Origin: a virus
DNA: 30,703 nt
Direction: 5' to 3' (one strand)
IMG/VR virus record: IMGVR_UViG_3300026320_000021
Span: 1-30,703 of that record
Part shown: positions 8,818-15,892 of the stretch, one piece after another
Position numbering within the stretch: position 1 is the first letter of the stretch
Layout: every line of letters starts with the position of its first letter
Position numbers and translations under genes: made by a program
Notes under the pieces: generated by a model
Seen by the model: the letters and a program-made list of their open reading frames with translations, nothing else
Told to the model about the DNA's origin: nothing
Databases searched by the model: none

Positions 8818-9635
8818 TAGGAAGACCCCGTAGAGCCAAGACCGGTATTCAATTCATTGTTCGATCCGCCGCCTTGGTAATCCTGCCGAGAATACGTCAC
8901 CGTCTGACCGCGTCTTATGTATTCGAGCGCCATCTCGTCAATGGCTTCTGCGGCCTCATCCTCGCAACTCTTGATCCCTTCGGCTGACCCGCCATTGCGG
9001 CGCCCATAATTGGCGGCCATCAGATTGGCTATGGCGTCTTGCGAATCGATGATGTAGATCGGCGTCGTCGCGAAATCAGCGGCCGGCGCATTGATGGGCG
9101 GTTGGCCAGACTGATAGCGGATCATGATGTCCTGGGCCTGGAGCGATCCGTTCATCCAGATGGCGTATTGGCGCCATTCCCACATGCCCAGCCAATTATT
9201 CTGATAGCCCGATGGCAAGCCTTCTTGCGATTGCGGTATGACCTTGAATGGCAAATTCGATCCGGTGACGCGCTGGCGCACTACGTAAACCTGCATGCAG
9301 TCGCCTGGAAGATAGGGAGTCGCGGAAGTCGTGGTTCCGTTGTTCGTGCCGGTGAAGCCGATATTTATGAACACTGAAGGATCTGCCTGCACGACTGGCG
9401 GAATATTTCCGAGAACAATGCCGTCCTTGATCGGGAAGGTGACGCCTTCATTCCTGAGTTTGCGGAGAACTTTGCGGATAGCGGAATTCAAAAATGGCTT
9501 TGTGAATGGCGCGTCGTTCGTGAAGATGCGTCCTTGCGCGCCGGCGACTCCGGTGAACGTGTCCATCACAATCGAGCGGACCAACTGCATCACCTCATCG
9601 ATGGAAGGAAAAAGCGTTGGTTGAACGTTCGACAT
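8817..9635 (-). CDS. Probable head-tail connector/adaptor protein
   Basis: A 272-residue protein starting at ATG behind GAGGGAC. The N-terminus is helical (FPSIDEVMQLVRSIVMDTF), followed by FTKPFLNSAIRKVLRKL, then a beta-rich middle and a helical C-terminal part (SCEDEAAEAIDEMALEYI) with a Gly/Ser tail. Position between head genes and tail fibre genes, plus the mixed helical layout with a C-terminal helix, fits phage adaptor or head-completion proteins. I cannot name a specific family with confidence. It could instead be a tail-tube protein. It is followed without a gap by the fibre-like protein. Confidence 0.6.
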   Translation of the reverse strand: MSNVQPTLFPSIDEVMQLVRSIVMDTFTGVAGAQGRIFTNDAPFTKPFLNSAIRKVLRKLRNEGVTFPIKDGIVLGNIPPVVQADPSVFINIGFTGTNNGTTTSATPYLPGDCMQVYVVRQRVTGSNLPFKVIPQSQEGLPSGYQNNWLGMWEWRQYAIWMNGSLQAQDIMIRYQSGQPPINAPAADFATTPIYIIDSQDAIANLMAANYGRRNGGSAEGIKSCEDEAAEAIDEMALEYIRRGQTVTYSRQDYQGGGSNNELNTGLGSTGSS

Positions 9636-9653
9636 AGTCCCTCAAAATTTCGA

Positions 9654-9726
9654 CTTGGAGGAGGCTGCGCTTCGCAGAATCGGGGAATACGGCGAGATAC
9701 GGAGACTCCTCCAAGAAGCTTTTTTT
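9654..9726. other. Long inverted-repeat RNA element with T-run
   Basis: A perfect 10-base inverted repeat (CTTGGAGGAG at 9654-9663, CTCCTCCAAG at 9706-9715) encloses about 42 bases containing an inner CTGCG-CTT-CGCAG hairpin. On the plus strand it is followed by a run of seven Ts (9720-9726), like an intrinsic terminator. On the minus strand the tail is AAATTTTG. It fills the gap between the 283-residue gene and the connector gene. It might block antisense transcription or be a processed or structured mRNA spacer. Confidence 0.45.
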
Positions 9727-10576
9727 AAGCGGCGGCCTTCTGTTTCCTCTTTTTCGGCGATGGCGCTTCGGAAGATTTTGTTTGCATCGCCACTTGCGCC
9801 GCTTGTCCGGCATCGACGATTTTCGCGTAACGCTCGGCATCCAAAATGCATCGATCACCAAAATCGTTTTTATGATATGCAATCCCGTCGGGTACTAGCA
9901 TCCCGCAGTTCGGGCACGAGATCATGTGCGTGCTGGCCATATGCCACTTGGCTTGTTTCCCGAGATAGTCCATGGCGAAATGCATGAGCGGCGTGATGTT
10001 CTTCAGATCGTCGGCCGCGCTCAGTTCCTCGCCGCGCTTTATCAGCGCGTTCATGGTTTCTTCCGCTTTCTTTTTGAAAATCTTGATTTCCTTTTCGAGT
10101 TTCTCCGTCTCGTCGGGTCTCGTAAGCGACCACCAGACACCATAGGCGTTCAGGTTGTTTCCCTGCTGGTCCATGGTGTCCCATTTCTGAATCTGGCTGT
10201 TCCAGTTGGTTCCCGGAAAAGCGCTAGGGTTCAGTAGGCTCGTGGCGCACTTCCTGCCGTCGACGTTCTTGTAGTAATACTCCGTGCTCCCAGGTTTCAT
10301 GTAGGTCTCTTTCACGAATGCCGGAAGAGTCGTGACGGAGAATTTCTCTCCTCGCTCGCATGCGCGAATGATGAAGCCGGGGAAAAGCGGCGGTTGCGAA
10401 ACGATGTACTCGCGCTCCAGGATGTTGTACACGTAAATCACGTATCCAGCTTCCCTCCCGGTGTCCTGCGTTTCAATCGTGGTCTTGCCGTGATTCTGAT
10501 CGTAAGTCAGCGCTCTGCCTTTCGATTGTGCGAGCCGCTGATCTTGCGCCAGTGTTGCCGTTAGTGGGATTCCCAT
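9725..10576 (-). CDS. Conserved phage protein with C-terminal zinc motif
   Basis: A 283-residue protein starting at ATG behind AGGAGAAAG. It is rich in Tyr, Lys and Glu, with an N-terminal beta part (GYVIYVYNILEREYIV) and a helical stretch at about 155-190 (EKLEKEIKIFKKKAEETM). It ends with a CPNCG motif near residue 220, a partner Cys at about 244, and a very basic tail (KKRKQK). It could bind zinc and nucleic acid. It sits between the head module and the connector gene, so it may be a virion or packaging-associated protein. No named family recognised. Confidence 0.7.
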   Translation of the reverse strand: MGIPLTATLAQDQRLAQSKGRALTYDQNHGKTTIETQDTGREAGYVIYVYNILEREYIVSQPPLFPGFIIRACERGEKFSVTTLPAFVKETYMKPGSTEYYYKNVDGRKCATSLLNPSAFPGTNWNSQIQKWDTMDQQGNNLNAYGVWWSLTRPDETEKLEKEIKIFKKKAEETMNALIKRGEELSAADDLKNITPLMHFAMDYLGKQAKWHMASTHMISCPNCGMLVPDGIAYHKNDFGDRCILDAERYAKIVDAGQAAQVAMQTKSSEAPSPKKRKQKAAA

Positions 10577-10594
10577 GAGTCTTTCTCCTGGTTT

Positions 10595-11368
10595 CTATCT
10601 TTTGTATCCGCCTACAGGGGGTCTATCCCCCTGAGCCATGCCTTTGTTGAACACTGGCCTGAGACCGCGTCGGCTCATGTTGTCCCAGACCTTTTGGATT
10701 TGCTGCATCTTGCGGTCAAGCAGGGAAGTGCGGATTCCTTGCCCGCCATAAGAAACTGGACCTAACCACCTGGGCATATTCTCTTCCATGTGATCGGCGA
10801 TTGATTCGGTGATGGCTTTCTCTTCCGCGGCCTTCGTTACTTCTTTTGCGAGCTTTTGCTCTATTCGGGAGAGGCGCTCGAACGCGATCATCATCGGGAT
10901 TAGCGTGTCGATCAGGTAGTGGGAGAGCGGGAAGTGTGTCACCACGAGTTTCTTGTCTACGATCTCTTTCGAGATGAGCGGCTGGATGATTTCGTAGCGG
11001 CCGCGCCACGGATATTCGCCGGTGGCATAGAACCCTTCGGCGCTGTCGAAGGACATTCCGTCGAGTTCATGACGCGCTGCAGCCATGTAGGTGTTCGCGT
11101 AGTACATGGCGGGAGACCCGTACTTGATCGGTGGCTGCCAGCGCATGATTACCCAGCACGGCATGCCATGCACCTGAAATCTTTGGCGGTAGCCGATGCG
11201 CTTATTCCCGATTTTGTCGATCCACTGGTTGCCCATGCGGATGAACTGCGATTGTCCCCAAACGATCTTAAATCGTGGATCACCAAACTGATTTTTGCCG
11301 AACATCCGCGTAAGGCGTTCCTGGAACTCTGGAGGACACTTACGACGCTCCCAAATTACAGATGGCAT
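10595..11368 (-). CDS. Conserved phage protein of unknown role, 257 aa
   Basis: Starts at ATG inside the end of the GroES-like gene (13-base overlap), which implies coupled translation. The sequence is mixed, with many aromatic and basic residues and no membrane segment. Notable stretches are WVIMRWQPPIKYGSP, HELDGMSFDSAEGFYAT and a helical region LSRIEQKLAKEVTKAAEEKA (about 165-185). The C-terminus is Arg, Gly and Pro rich. It lies between GroES-like and connector-region genes, which suggests a head maturation or structural role. I do not recognise a family, and the start is supported only by the overlap. Confidence 0.68.
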   Translation of the reverse strand: MPSVIWERRKCPPEFQERLTRMFGKNQFGDPRFKIVWGQSQFIRMGNQWIDKIGNKRIGYRQRFQVHGMPCWVIMRWQPPIKYGSPAMYYANTYMAAARHELDGMSFDSAEGFYATGEYPWRGRYEIIQPLISKEIVDKKLVVTHFPLSHYLIDTLIPMMIAFERLSRIEQKLAKEVTKAAEEKAITESIADHMEENMPRWLGPVSYGGQGIRTSLLDRKMQQIQKVWDNMSRRGLRPVFNKGMAQGDRPPVGGYKR

Positions 11369-11700
11369 AGGCGGAATCTCGCATAGATTTCTTCATCAAG
11401 GACCAAATGGAGGCTTTTCTCGCCGGTGAGTTCCTCGATGTCCGGGATGTCCATCGGGAAATTCGTGTAAATCACGAGGTCTCCTTCTAGAAGCCCAGTC
11501 CCTTCGGCCGCGGCCACCACGGTTCCGCGCTGAGATCTCGCTTCAAACCCGGGAGTTCCTTCGCCGGGCTGGACGACGTCTCCAACTTTTCTTTCTGTTC
11601 GCACGAACTTGCGGATCAAAACCCACTTGTTGCGCGGCTCGATTTCCCACTGCGTGGTTTTGGCGAGCGCTACGGCACTGCCGCCTTCTTTCGCTTTCAT
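11356..11700 (-). CDS. GroES-like (Cpn10) co-chaperonin
   Basis: A 114-residue protein with the layout of a Cpn10 subunit. A first beta strand (NKWVLIRKF, about 24-32) corresponds to the DRVLVKR start of GroES. A mobile-loop-like segment (about 35-55) follows, then RGTVVAAAEG (58-67), then EGDLVIYTNF (72-81), and a C-terminal LHLVLDEEIYARF strand. In phage T4, gp31 is a co-chaperonin needed with GroEL to fold the capsid protein, and this gene lies next to the capsid gene. Starts at ATG behind GGGAGAAGCG. Cys and zinc motifs are absent. The function as a GroEL partner is inference from fold and position. Confidence 0.72.
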   Translation of the reverse strand: MKAKEGGSAVALAKTTQWEIEPRNKWVLIRKFVRTERKVGDVVQPGEGTPGFEARSQRGTVVAAAEGTGLLEGDLVIYTNFPMDIPDIEELTGEKSLHLVLDEEIYARFRLCHL

Positions 11701-11713
11701 CGCTTCTCCCGAT

Positions 11714-12235
11714 TCATGAATCCCAATTCGCCACCATCAGTTTCATTTCGTCAAACGTCAAATTGTTTTTCGAGCGGTTCGCTTTGTAACTTATGACTCT
11801 GACGTTTTCTTTCACGTAGCCCCTGGACCCATCGCGCCTGTCAAGCGTCGGGCTGTTGTCCTGCAAAACTCTACCGCTTTGGAACAGAGGAATTCTCAAC
11901 ATCGGACAAAGCGTCGGGATTACGACATCAGTTACATCAATATTGAACGGCAGCCCTTTCTCTCGCGCTCGATGCTTGGCCATTTGCCACATGATGTATT
12001 CTGGCGTCCTGGATTTTCCGTGCTTGAAATTGCATTTGCCGCGCACTTCCCTCGAATAGCAACCACAACTAGTACTTCCGCCAGAGGTTAAATTTGCGAC
12101 CGATGTAGTCACAAGACCTCCGCACTCACAAGAACAAAGCCAATGGTACATCCTGGCTTTGCCAACATATCCTACGAACCACCGTGCGGTTAGCCTTCCA
12201 AAAATGCGGCCAGTCAAATCTAAAATCTTTGCCAT
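11714..12235 (-). CDS. Free-standing homing-endonuclease-like protein (HNH/NUMOD-like)
   Basis: A 173-residue protein. The N-terminal domain (about 5-60) has GRIFGRLT, a W(x)CSCECG zinc-like cluster and SCGC, as in DNA-binding NUMOD/AP2-type modules attached to mobile endonucleases. The C-terminal half has SPTLDRRDGSRGYVKENV near residue 128 and SYKANRSKNN (about 149-158), matching the LDRxDxxxGYVxxNVxxIS block of phage HNH-like nucleases. It sits between the capsid gene and the GroES-like gene. It has a strong AGGAG site and a hairpin upstream, so it looks like an inserted selfish gene. Catalytic residues were not verified beyond the motif. Confidence 0.72.
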   Translation of the reverse strand: MAKILDLTGRIFGRLTARWFVGYVGKARMYHWLCSCECGGLVTTSVANLTSGGSTSCGCYSREVRGKCNFKHGKSRTPEYIMWQMAKHRAREKGLPFNIDVTDVVIPTLCPMLRIPLFQSGRVLQDNSPTLDRRDGSRGYVKENVRVISYKANRSKNNLTFDEMKLMVANWDS

Positions 12236-12250
12236 CGCACTCTCCTCTAA

Positions 12251-12281
12251 AGAGTGGAAAGGAGGGTGTTAGAGGCACCCT
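12251..12281 (-). terminator. Terminator-like hairpin between capsid and endonuclease genes
   Basis: GGAGGGTG (12259-12266) and CACCCTCC (12274-12281) form a perfect 8-base stem with a 7-base loop. On the minus strand it is followed by TTTCCACTCTTT, a broken T-run. It lies after the stop of the major capsid gene and before the endonuclease start. It may attenuate transcription so that capsid is made more than downstream genes. Confidence 0.6.
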
Positions 12282-12327
12282 CCAAGCCATTGATGAATCC
12301 ACCGTTGATCAGACGGTGAAATCTATT

Positions 12328-13665
12328 TTAACTCGTAACAGAAGGCACGGCTGCACCGGAAATATACAGACCTGCCTTCAGTGAGGAATTGTACAAATTT
12401 AGAAACGCGTTGTAAAAAAAGATCGAAGACGTGAGGTAGCTTCCCTGACCAACGTAATCGGGAATCGGCATGGTGGTGACGCCGTCGCCGAAATCGTAGA
12501 GCGATGGCTCGACGGTTTCGACGATGCCCCAAGTCTCGGGACAGATCGCGTCAAGGCGCCCTTGCTTCGCGGTGTAGGCCACATTCAAATCACGCCCGCC
12601 AAATTGCGGCGACATGTGCTTCTTGACCATGTCTAGTGCCTTGTCGCCTGGCGGGACGTAGTTCTGTTGCAGCACGTTCGTATAGAGTTGCGTGACGGCC
12701 AGCTCCTGATCCGGCCCGCAGACCCACTCGAAGTCTGCCACCGCCTCGTTGTCGGCGCCCAGCCCGCGGCCAATCAGGATCTCAGCCTTGTACGGATCGG
12801 TGGTGTTGATGGGAGCATTTGCCTTAGCAATGTTTGGCGTCGAGAGTTGGCCAGGGTAAGTCGAGCGGGATAGATTCAGAATCGTGCCCGTATTCGACGC
12901 CACTTGGTAGGTGTACAGTCCCGCAAGCCCGCTGTTCAGCGCTCCTGAAGAGCCCTGAATCATCACGAAGTCGCCAGCAGCAGAGCTGGTTGGCAAAGCC
13001 GTCGAGAAAAACACCGTGTCTGCCGCACCATCGACATAAGACACTGTCGCCGTCGCTGGCGTGATGCGAGCTGTTCCGCCTTCCGTCGGGAAGAACTGAA
13101 CGACTTGCTGCTCTTGGAATTGGTTTGCCTGGCCACCGAGACCCACGATGCTCGATGGATTCGCACCACCCAGCGTGTTGTTGTTGACCGTGGCGGTGGT
13201 GGGAATCTGCAGGATGGCTCCGGAACCGTCGCTCAAGAATTGCGCGTCGAGGCCTTGCATGAAGGAGTTGAAAGAGTTCTTCAGCTCTTCAGCGCGCAGG
13301 CTGATCAGACTGCGCTTCGGACCACTCGTGGCGATCCTCGCGAGATAGGTAATCTCTGTCCCGGCAAAGAGTCCGATGGGAGAAATATCCCCGGCCACCC
13401 AGTTCGAGCCAGTCCCGCGGCCCAAAGCATCACCGTTTCCGGTAGCTTGGAAGATTGCCGCACCAGACTGAATGCGCACAGGAATGCGGAAAGACGGTCG
13501 CGAAGTGCCGCCAGCTTGCGTGGTGACGGAAGTCGGGAAGGTTTTGCTCTTCTTTTTGATAAGGTTATAAAAAGTTCTGCCTTTGTACACCAAATCAGGA
13601 ATGCCTTTTGCAAAATTTTCCAACTCGACGGCCTGGACGGCCGCCTCTTGTAGGGGCGATGCCAT
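12328..13665 (-). CDS. Major capsid protein (HK97-fold type, inferred)
   Basis: The 445-residue protein lies downstream of portal and scaffold, the standard place for the major capsid protein, with GAGGTACGAGT as binding site. A basic N-terminal helix region (LVYKGRTFYNLIKKK, about 26-39) precedes RPSFRIPVRIQSG (about 56-68), a capsid-like N-arm and E-loop pattern. LISLRAEELKNSF (about 118-130) resembles the spine helix. Two segments recur elsewhere in this genome: GRGTGxxWxAG at 82-92 and LYDFGDGVTTMPIPD at 389-403. Its C-terminus is hydrophobic and beta-like. Family assignment is by size, order and pattern, not by alignment. Confidence 0.82.
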   Translation of the reverse strand: MASPLQEAAVQAVELENFAKGIPDLVYKGRTFYNLIKKKSKTFPTSVTTQAGGTSRPSFRIPVRIQSGAAIFQATGNGDALGRGTGSNWVAGDISPIGLFAGTEITYLARIATSGPKRSLISLRAEELKNSFNSFMQGLDAQFLSDGSGAILQIPTTATVNNNTLGGANPSSIVGLGGQANQFQEQQVVQFFPTEGGTARITPATATVSYVDGAADTVFFSTALPTSSAAGDFVMIQGSSGALNSGLAGLYTYQVASNTGTILNLSRSTYPGQLSTPNIAKANAPINTTDPYKAEILIGRGLGADNEAVADFEWVCGPDQELAVTQLYTNVLQQNYVPPGDKALDMVKKHMSPQFGGRDLNVAYTAKQGRLDAICPETWGIVETVEPSLYDFGDGVTTMPIPDYVGQGSYLTSSIFFYNAFLNLYNSSLKAGLYISGAAVPSVTS

Positions 13666-13753
13666 ACTCGTACCTCTGCATTTAGCTCAACGGTGAAACG
13701 AACCCCCGAACGTTCACGTTGGCGATCCGCGCGCAGTCAAGTGCGCAGATTTC

Positions 13754-13870
13754 CTAGCTCCCCGATATGTTTGGAATGCAGAAGTTGTGGAGATGCTTCC
13801 GATATTCGTCCCGCCCCTTGACGCGGCCTCGGAAGAACGGCCCTTGTTTATGAGAGATCAAATCTCCCAA
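13754..13870 (-). CDS. Small basic head-region protein, 38 aa, TTG start
   Basis: A short frame in the 267-base gap upstream of the capsid gene. It opens with TTG just after an in-frame TAG, with a TAGGAG element 3 bases before the start (tighter than usual), and it has no ATG. It reads MGDLISHKQGPFFRGRVKG, then RDEYRKHLHNFC, ending IPNISGS. This is a protein-like composition, not a low-complexity or shadow sequence, so I believe it is real, although short. It lies between the 80-residue head protein and the capsid gene and may be a small head or decoration protein. The rest of the gap (13666-13753, 13871-13932) shows nothing I can name. Confidence 0.5.
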   Translation of the reverse strand: MGDLISHKQGPFFRGRVKGRDEYRKHLHNFCIPNISGS

Positions 13871-13932
13871 TGGCTCCTACAGCTTCAACCAGAGGCTACT
13901 CCCAAAGGAATTTAGGATGCAAGGGATTTTTT

Positions 13933-14175
13933 CTATCCGCCTGCTCCAACCGCTACGGGCACTTCGCTGAAATCGACGTAGAAGTATTTCCCGAGCGCCA
14001 GAAAATCCGATGCTGGCGGATTGTCGATTTGCAACTGAATCGTTCCGCTTGGCGTGGCTTTGGCAAAGCGCCGGTCCTCTTCGATCGATTGGTCATACTG
14101 CGGGCTGAGCGTCACTTTCACTGACCCGTATTGATTTTTGGCGACCTCTGTTACTTGGAATTTTGCGCGTACCAT
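13933..14175 (-). CDS. Conserved small phage head protein, 80 aa
   Basis: Starts at ATG with a strong AAGGAG site. The sequence runs from a basic beta start (MVRAKFQVTEVAKN) through VKVTLSPQYD to a FAKATPSGTIQLQIDN block and a LGKYFYVDF end. This small beta-rich type, with a TPSG central motif and a GKxYYVDF ending, is one I associate with genes next to phage capsid genes. It may decorate the capsid or help assembly; its function is not established here. It follows the scaffold gene and shares its operon direction. Confidence 0.75.
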   Translation of the reverse strand: MVRAKFQVTEVAKNQYGSVKVTLSPQYDQSIEEDRRFAKATPSGTIQLQIDNPPASDFLALGKYFYVDFSEVPVAVGAGG

Positions 14176-14208
14176 TTGATTCTCCTTAGTTCTTCAACGT
14201 AGATTTTA

Positions 14209-15597
14209 CTACTTTTCCTTAGCCCAGTCCCAGCTCACTTCTTTGCCATTTTTTAACCAAGCTTTTCCAGCGATCCAATACGTATCGTTGGTCTTGGCCC
14301 AATCGACATCGTCACGGCTGGGCTTTCCGCCGGTGTAGTTTACTTTGGCTGCGCCTGCACCGCCAGATCCGGCTCCTGCTCCGTTTGCTGCGGCTCCTTT
14401 ACCGGCTCCAGCGGCTGCGGCTTTCACTTTGGTGCCGCCCTTCATGAAGTTCGGATACATCGCATCGCGAAGCTTTCTGAATTCTTCCGGCAAAAGTTCA
14501 GCGAACTTGGCGTGCGTGAAGCGCGCTGCGCGGACTCTGTCGCCCTTACCAATGATCGCTTTTGCCGCCTTCTGAAAAGGCATGTCCTTCTTCATCAAGG
14601 TCCAAACGCGGTTGTTGAGCGCGTTGACGAATTCGCGGCGACCGTCCACTTTCAAGTTAAGCTGCTTGAAGAATGGCTCGACGATCTTCGCGGTCACGAT
14701 GTTGTTCGAGCGATTCACGTCGGTAGCGACGCTGTCTTCGAAATCGTGGAACTTCTTGGTTTCGAAGTCGGCTTTCTCGCGTTCGAACTTCTCGCGTTCT
14801 GGGTCTTTCTTGTTCTTCAGCTCGACTTGCTTTGAGGCCATTCCTTTGGCCTTGTCGAGCCATCCGGCTATTTTTGCGGTGAGATCGTAGGCTTCCTGGC
14901 CCTTGCCGTCCTTGATCAATGCGGCGAGTTCTTGAACGGAACTATACATCTGAGCCTTCTCGAGGCGCGCCACCATCGCCGGAAGAATAGCCTTGTCGAA
15001 TAACTCTGGAGATTTGTTCGCGAGCAAATCGATGCCGTTGCTGATCGCCAGCACAAATGAATCCGGATTGGCTTCGTGGAGTTGCGTCAAGAGCGCAGGA
15101 TCGCCCTCGGAAAACTGCTTGATCTCGTTGCGATAGTCGTCTACTTCACCTTGCAAGCCGTCGAGGCCTTCTTGCCCGCCGAGAGCTTCGAAAGTGGCTT
15201 TGATCTGGCGCGCTTCATTGACGCCGCCGGGAAATTCCTCGTCATAGGCTTTTCTGCGGAAATGATCGTTGCCCCATTTCTTGGCAAGTTCTGGATGGAG
15301 CTTCTTTAGCTCGGCAATGTCCTTGCGGGTCTGCTCGTCCATCTTGGGGTCGAGCGGACCCAGTCCTGGCTCTTCTTCGGCCGCGCCTGCGCCCTCTCCT
15401 TCGGCAGCTCCTTCTCCAGCCCCTTCCCCGCCTTCACCGGCTCCGGCGCCTTCTCCTTCGGCAGCTCCCGCGCCTTCACCGGCTCCGGCACCGTCACCAG
15501 TTCCTGCCCCAGCACCAGCGCCTTGATCACCAGCGGCACCCGCTCCTGCGTTTTGATCCGCAGCTACTTCAGTTCCAACGCCGCCTAGATTTTCCAT
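14209..15597 (-). CDS. Scaffold protein with Gly/Ala/Glu-rich N-terminus
   Basis: A 462-residue protein lying between portal and capsid genes, the usual site for scaffold. Residues about 17-75 are low-complexity Gly, Ala and Glu repeats of GAGE type. The middle (about 95-400) is highly charged and helical: REKFEREKADFETKKFHDF, with DPKMDEQTRKDIAELKKL near 82-100. An Ala/Gly-rich linker precedes a compact C-terminal domain (DDVDWAKTNDTYWIAGKAW). Scaffolds are rod-like and leave or are degraded after assembly. There is no obvious protease motif in the parts I examined. Starts at ATG behind GGGAGGAAG. Confidence 0.75.
   Translation of the reverse strand: MENLGGVGTEVAADQNAGAGAAGDQGAGAGAGTGDGAGAGEGAGAAEGEGAGAGEGGEGAGEGAAEGEGAGAAEEEPGLGPLDPKMDEQTRKDIAELKKLHPELAKKWGNDHFRRKAYDEEFPGGVNEARQIKATFEALGGQEGLDGLQGEVDDYRNEIKQFSEGDPALLTQLHEANPDSFVLAISNGIDLLANKSPELFDKAILPAMVARLEKAQMYSSVQELAALIKDGKGQEAYDLTAKIAGWLDKAKGMASKQVELKNKKDPEREKFEREKADFETKKFHDFEDSVATDVNRSNNIVTAKIVEPFFKQLNLKVDGRREFVNALNNRVWTLMKKDMPFQKAAKAIIGKGDRVRAARFTHAKFAELLPEEFRKLRDAMYPNFMKGGTKVKAAAAGAGKGAAANGAGAGSGGAGAAKVNYTGGKPSRDDVDWAKTNDTYWIAGKAWLKNGKEVSWDWAKEK
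15352..15545 (-). repeat. Low-complexity GAGE-type repeat inside the scaffold gene
   Basis: Codons for Gly, Ala and Glu repeat in short degenerate units (GAGEGAGAAEGEGAGAGEG) for about 60 residues in the N-terminal part of the scaffold. The DNA is not an exact tandem repeat but has shared 6-12 base blocks. Such a segment may be a flexible tail. It is prone to length change by slippage. Confidence 0.6.
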
Positions 15598-15615
15598 CGT
15601 CTTCCTCCCCGATAT

Positions 15616-15879
15616 TTAAGATTTTCCTCTGTTGAATCCGTTAATGAATCGTTTAATGAGAGCTTCATCTGAAAGGACCAACATTTCTTCGGGTACTTCC
15701 ATGATGGCAACAACGTGCTTGCCACTAAAATGCATCTCCAATTCGCTATTCAGAACTCTGACCGTTCCTGCAGCCCAAAAATTTCCAGTACCCCTTCCCA
15801 TCTCTTCACCTTCTACCGCCGTTTGAGAAAGTGAAGCACCTTGCATCAGTCTGATTGCAACCCCTTGAGTTTCTGTCAT
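15616..15879 (-). CDS. Small protein sharing a capsid motif, 87 aa
   Basis: I place the start at ATG 15879, with a GGGAG site 8 bases upstream, just after the portal stop. Longer openings would run into the portal gene in another frame. The protein has the segment MGRGTGNFWAAGTV (27-40), which closely matches the capsid segment LGRGTGSNWVAGDI (81-94). Its C-terminal half is helical and charged, ending KRFINGFNRGKS. Function unknown; see the finding on shared capsid segments. It lies between portal and scaffold. Confidence 0.7.
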   Translation of the reverse strand: MTETQGVAIRLMQGASLSQTAVEGEEMGRGTGNFWAAGTVRVLNSELEMHFSGKHVVAIMEVPEEMLVLSDEALIKRFINGFNRGKS

Positions 15880-15892
15880 TTGCTTACTCCCA

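Noticed and set aside
9655-9987. Plus-strand frame starting in the inverted repeat
   Set aside because: Its start looks protein-like but the rest is opposite a convincing gene, and the frame includes the T-run; likely a shadow.
11714-12235. Group I intron with homing endonuclease
   Set aside because: The flanking capsid and GroES-like genes are each complete; no split gene or intron core was seen, so it is a free-standing gene.
15269-15526. Pro/Ala/Ser-rich plus-strand frame
   Set aside because: It is the complement of the GAGE-type repeat in the scaffold gene, so the low complexity explains it.
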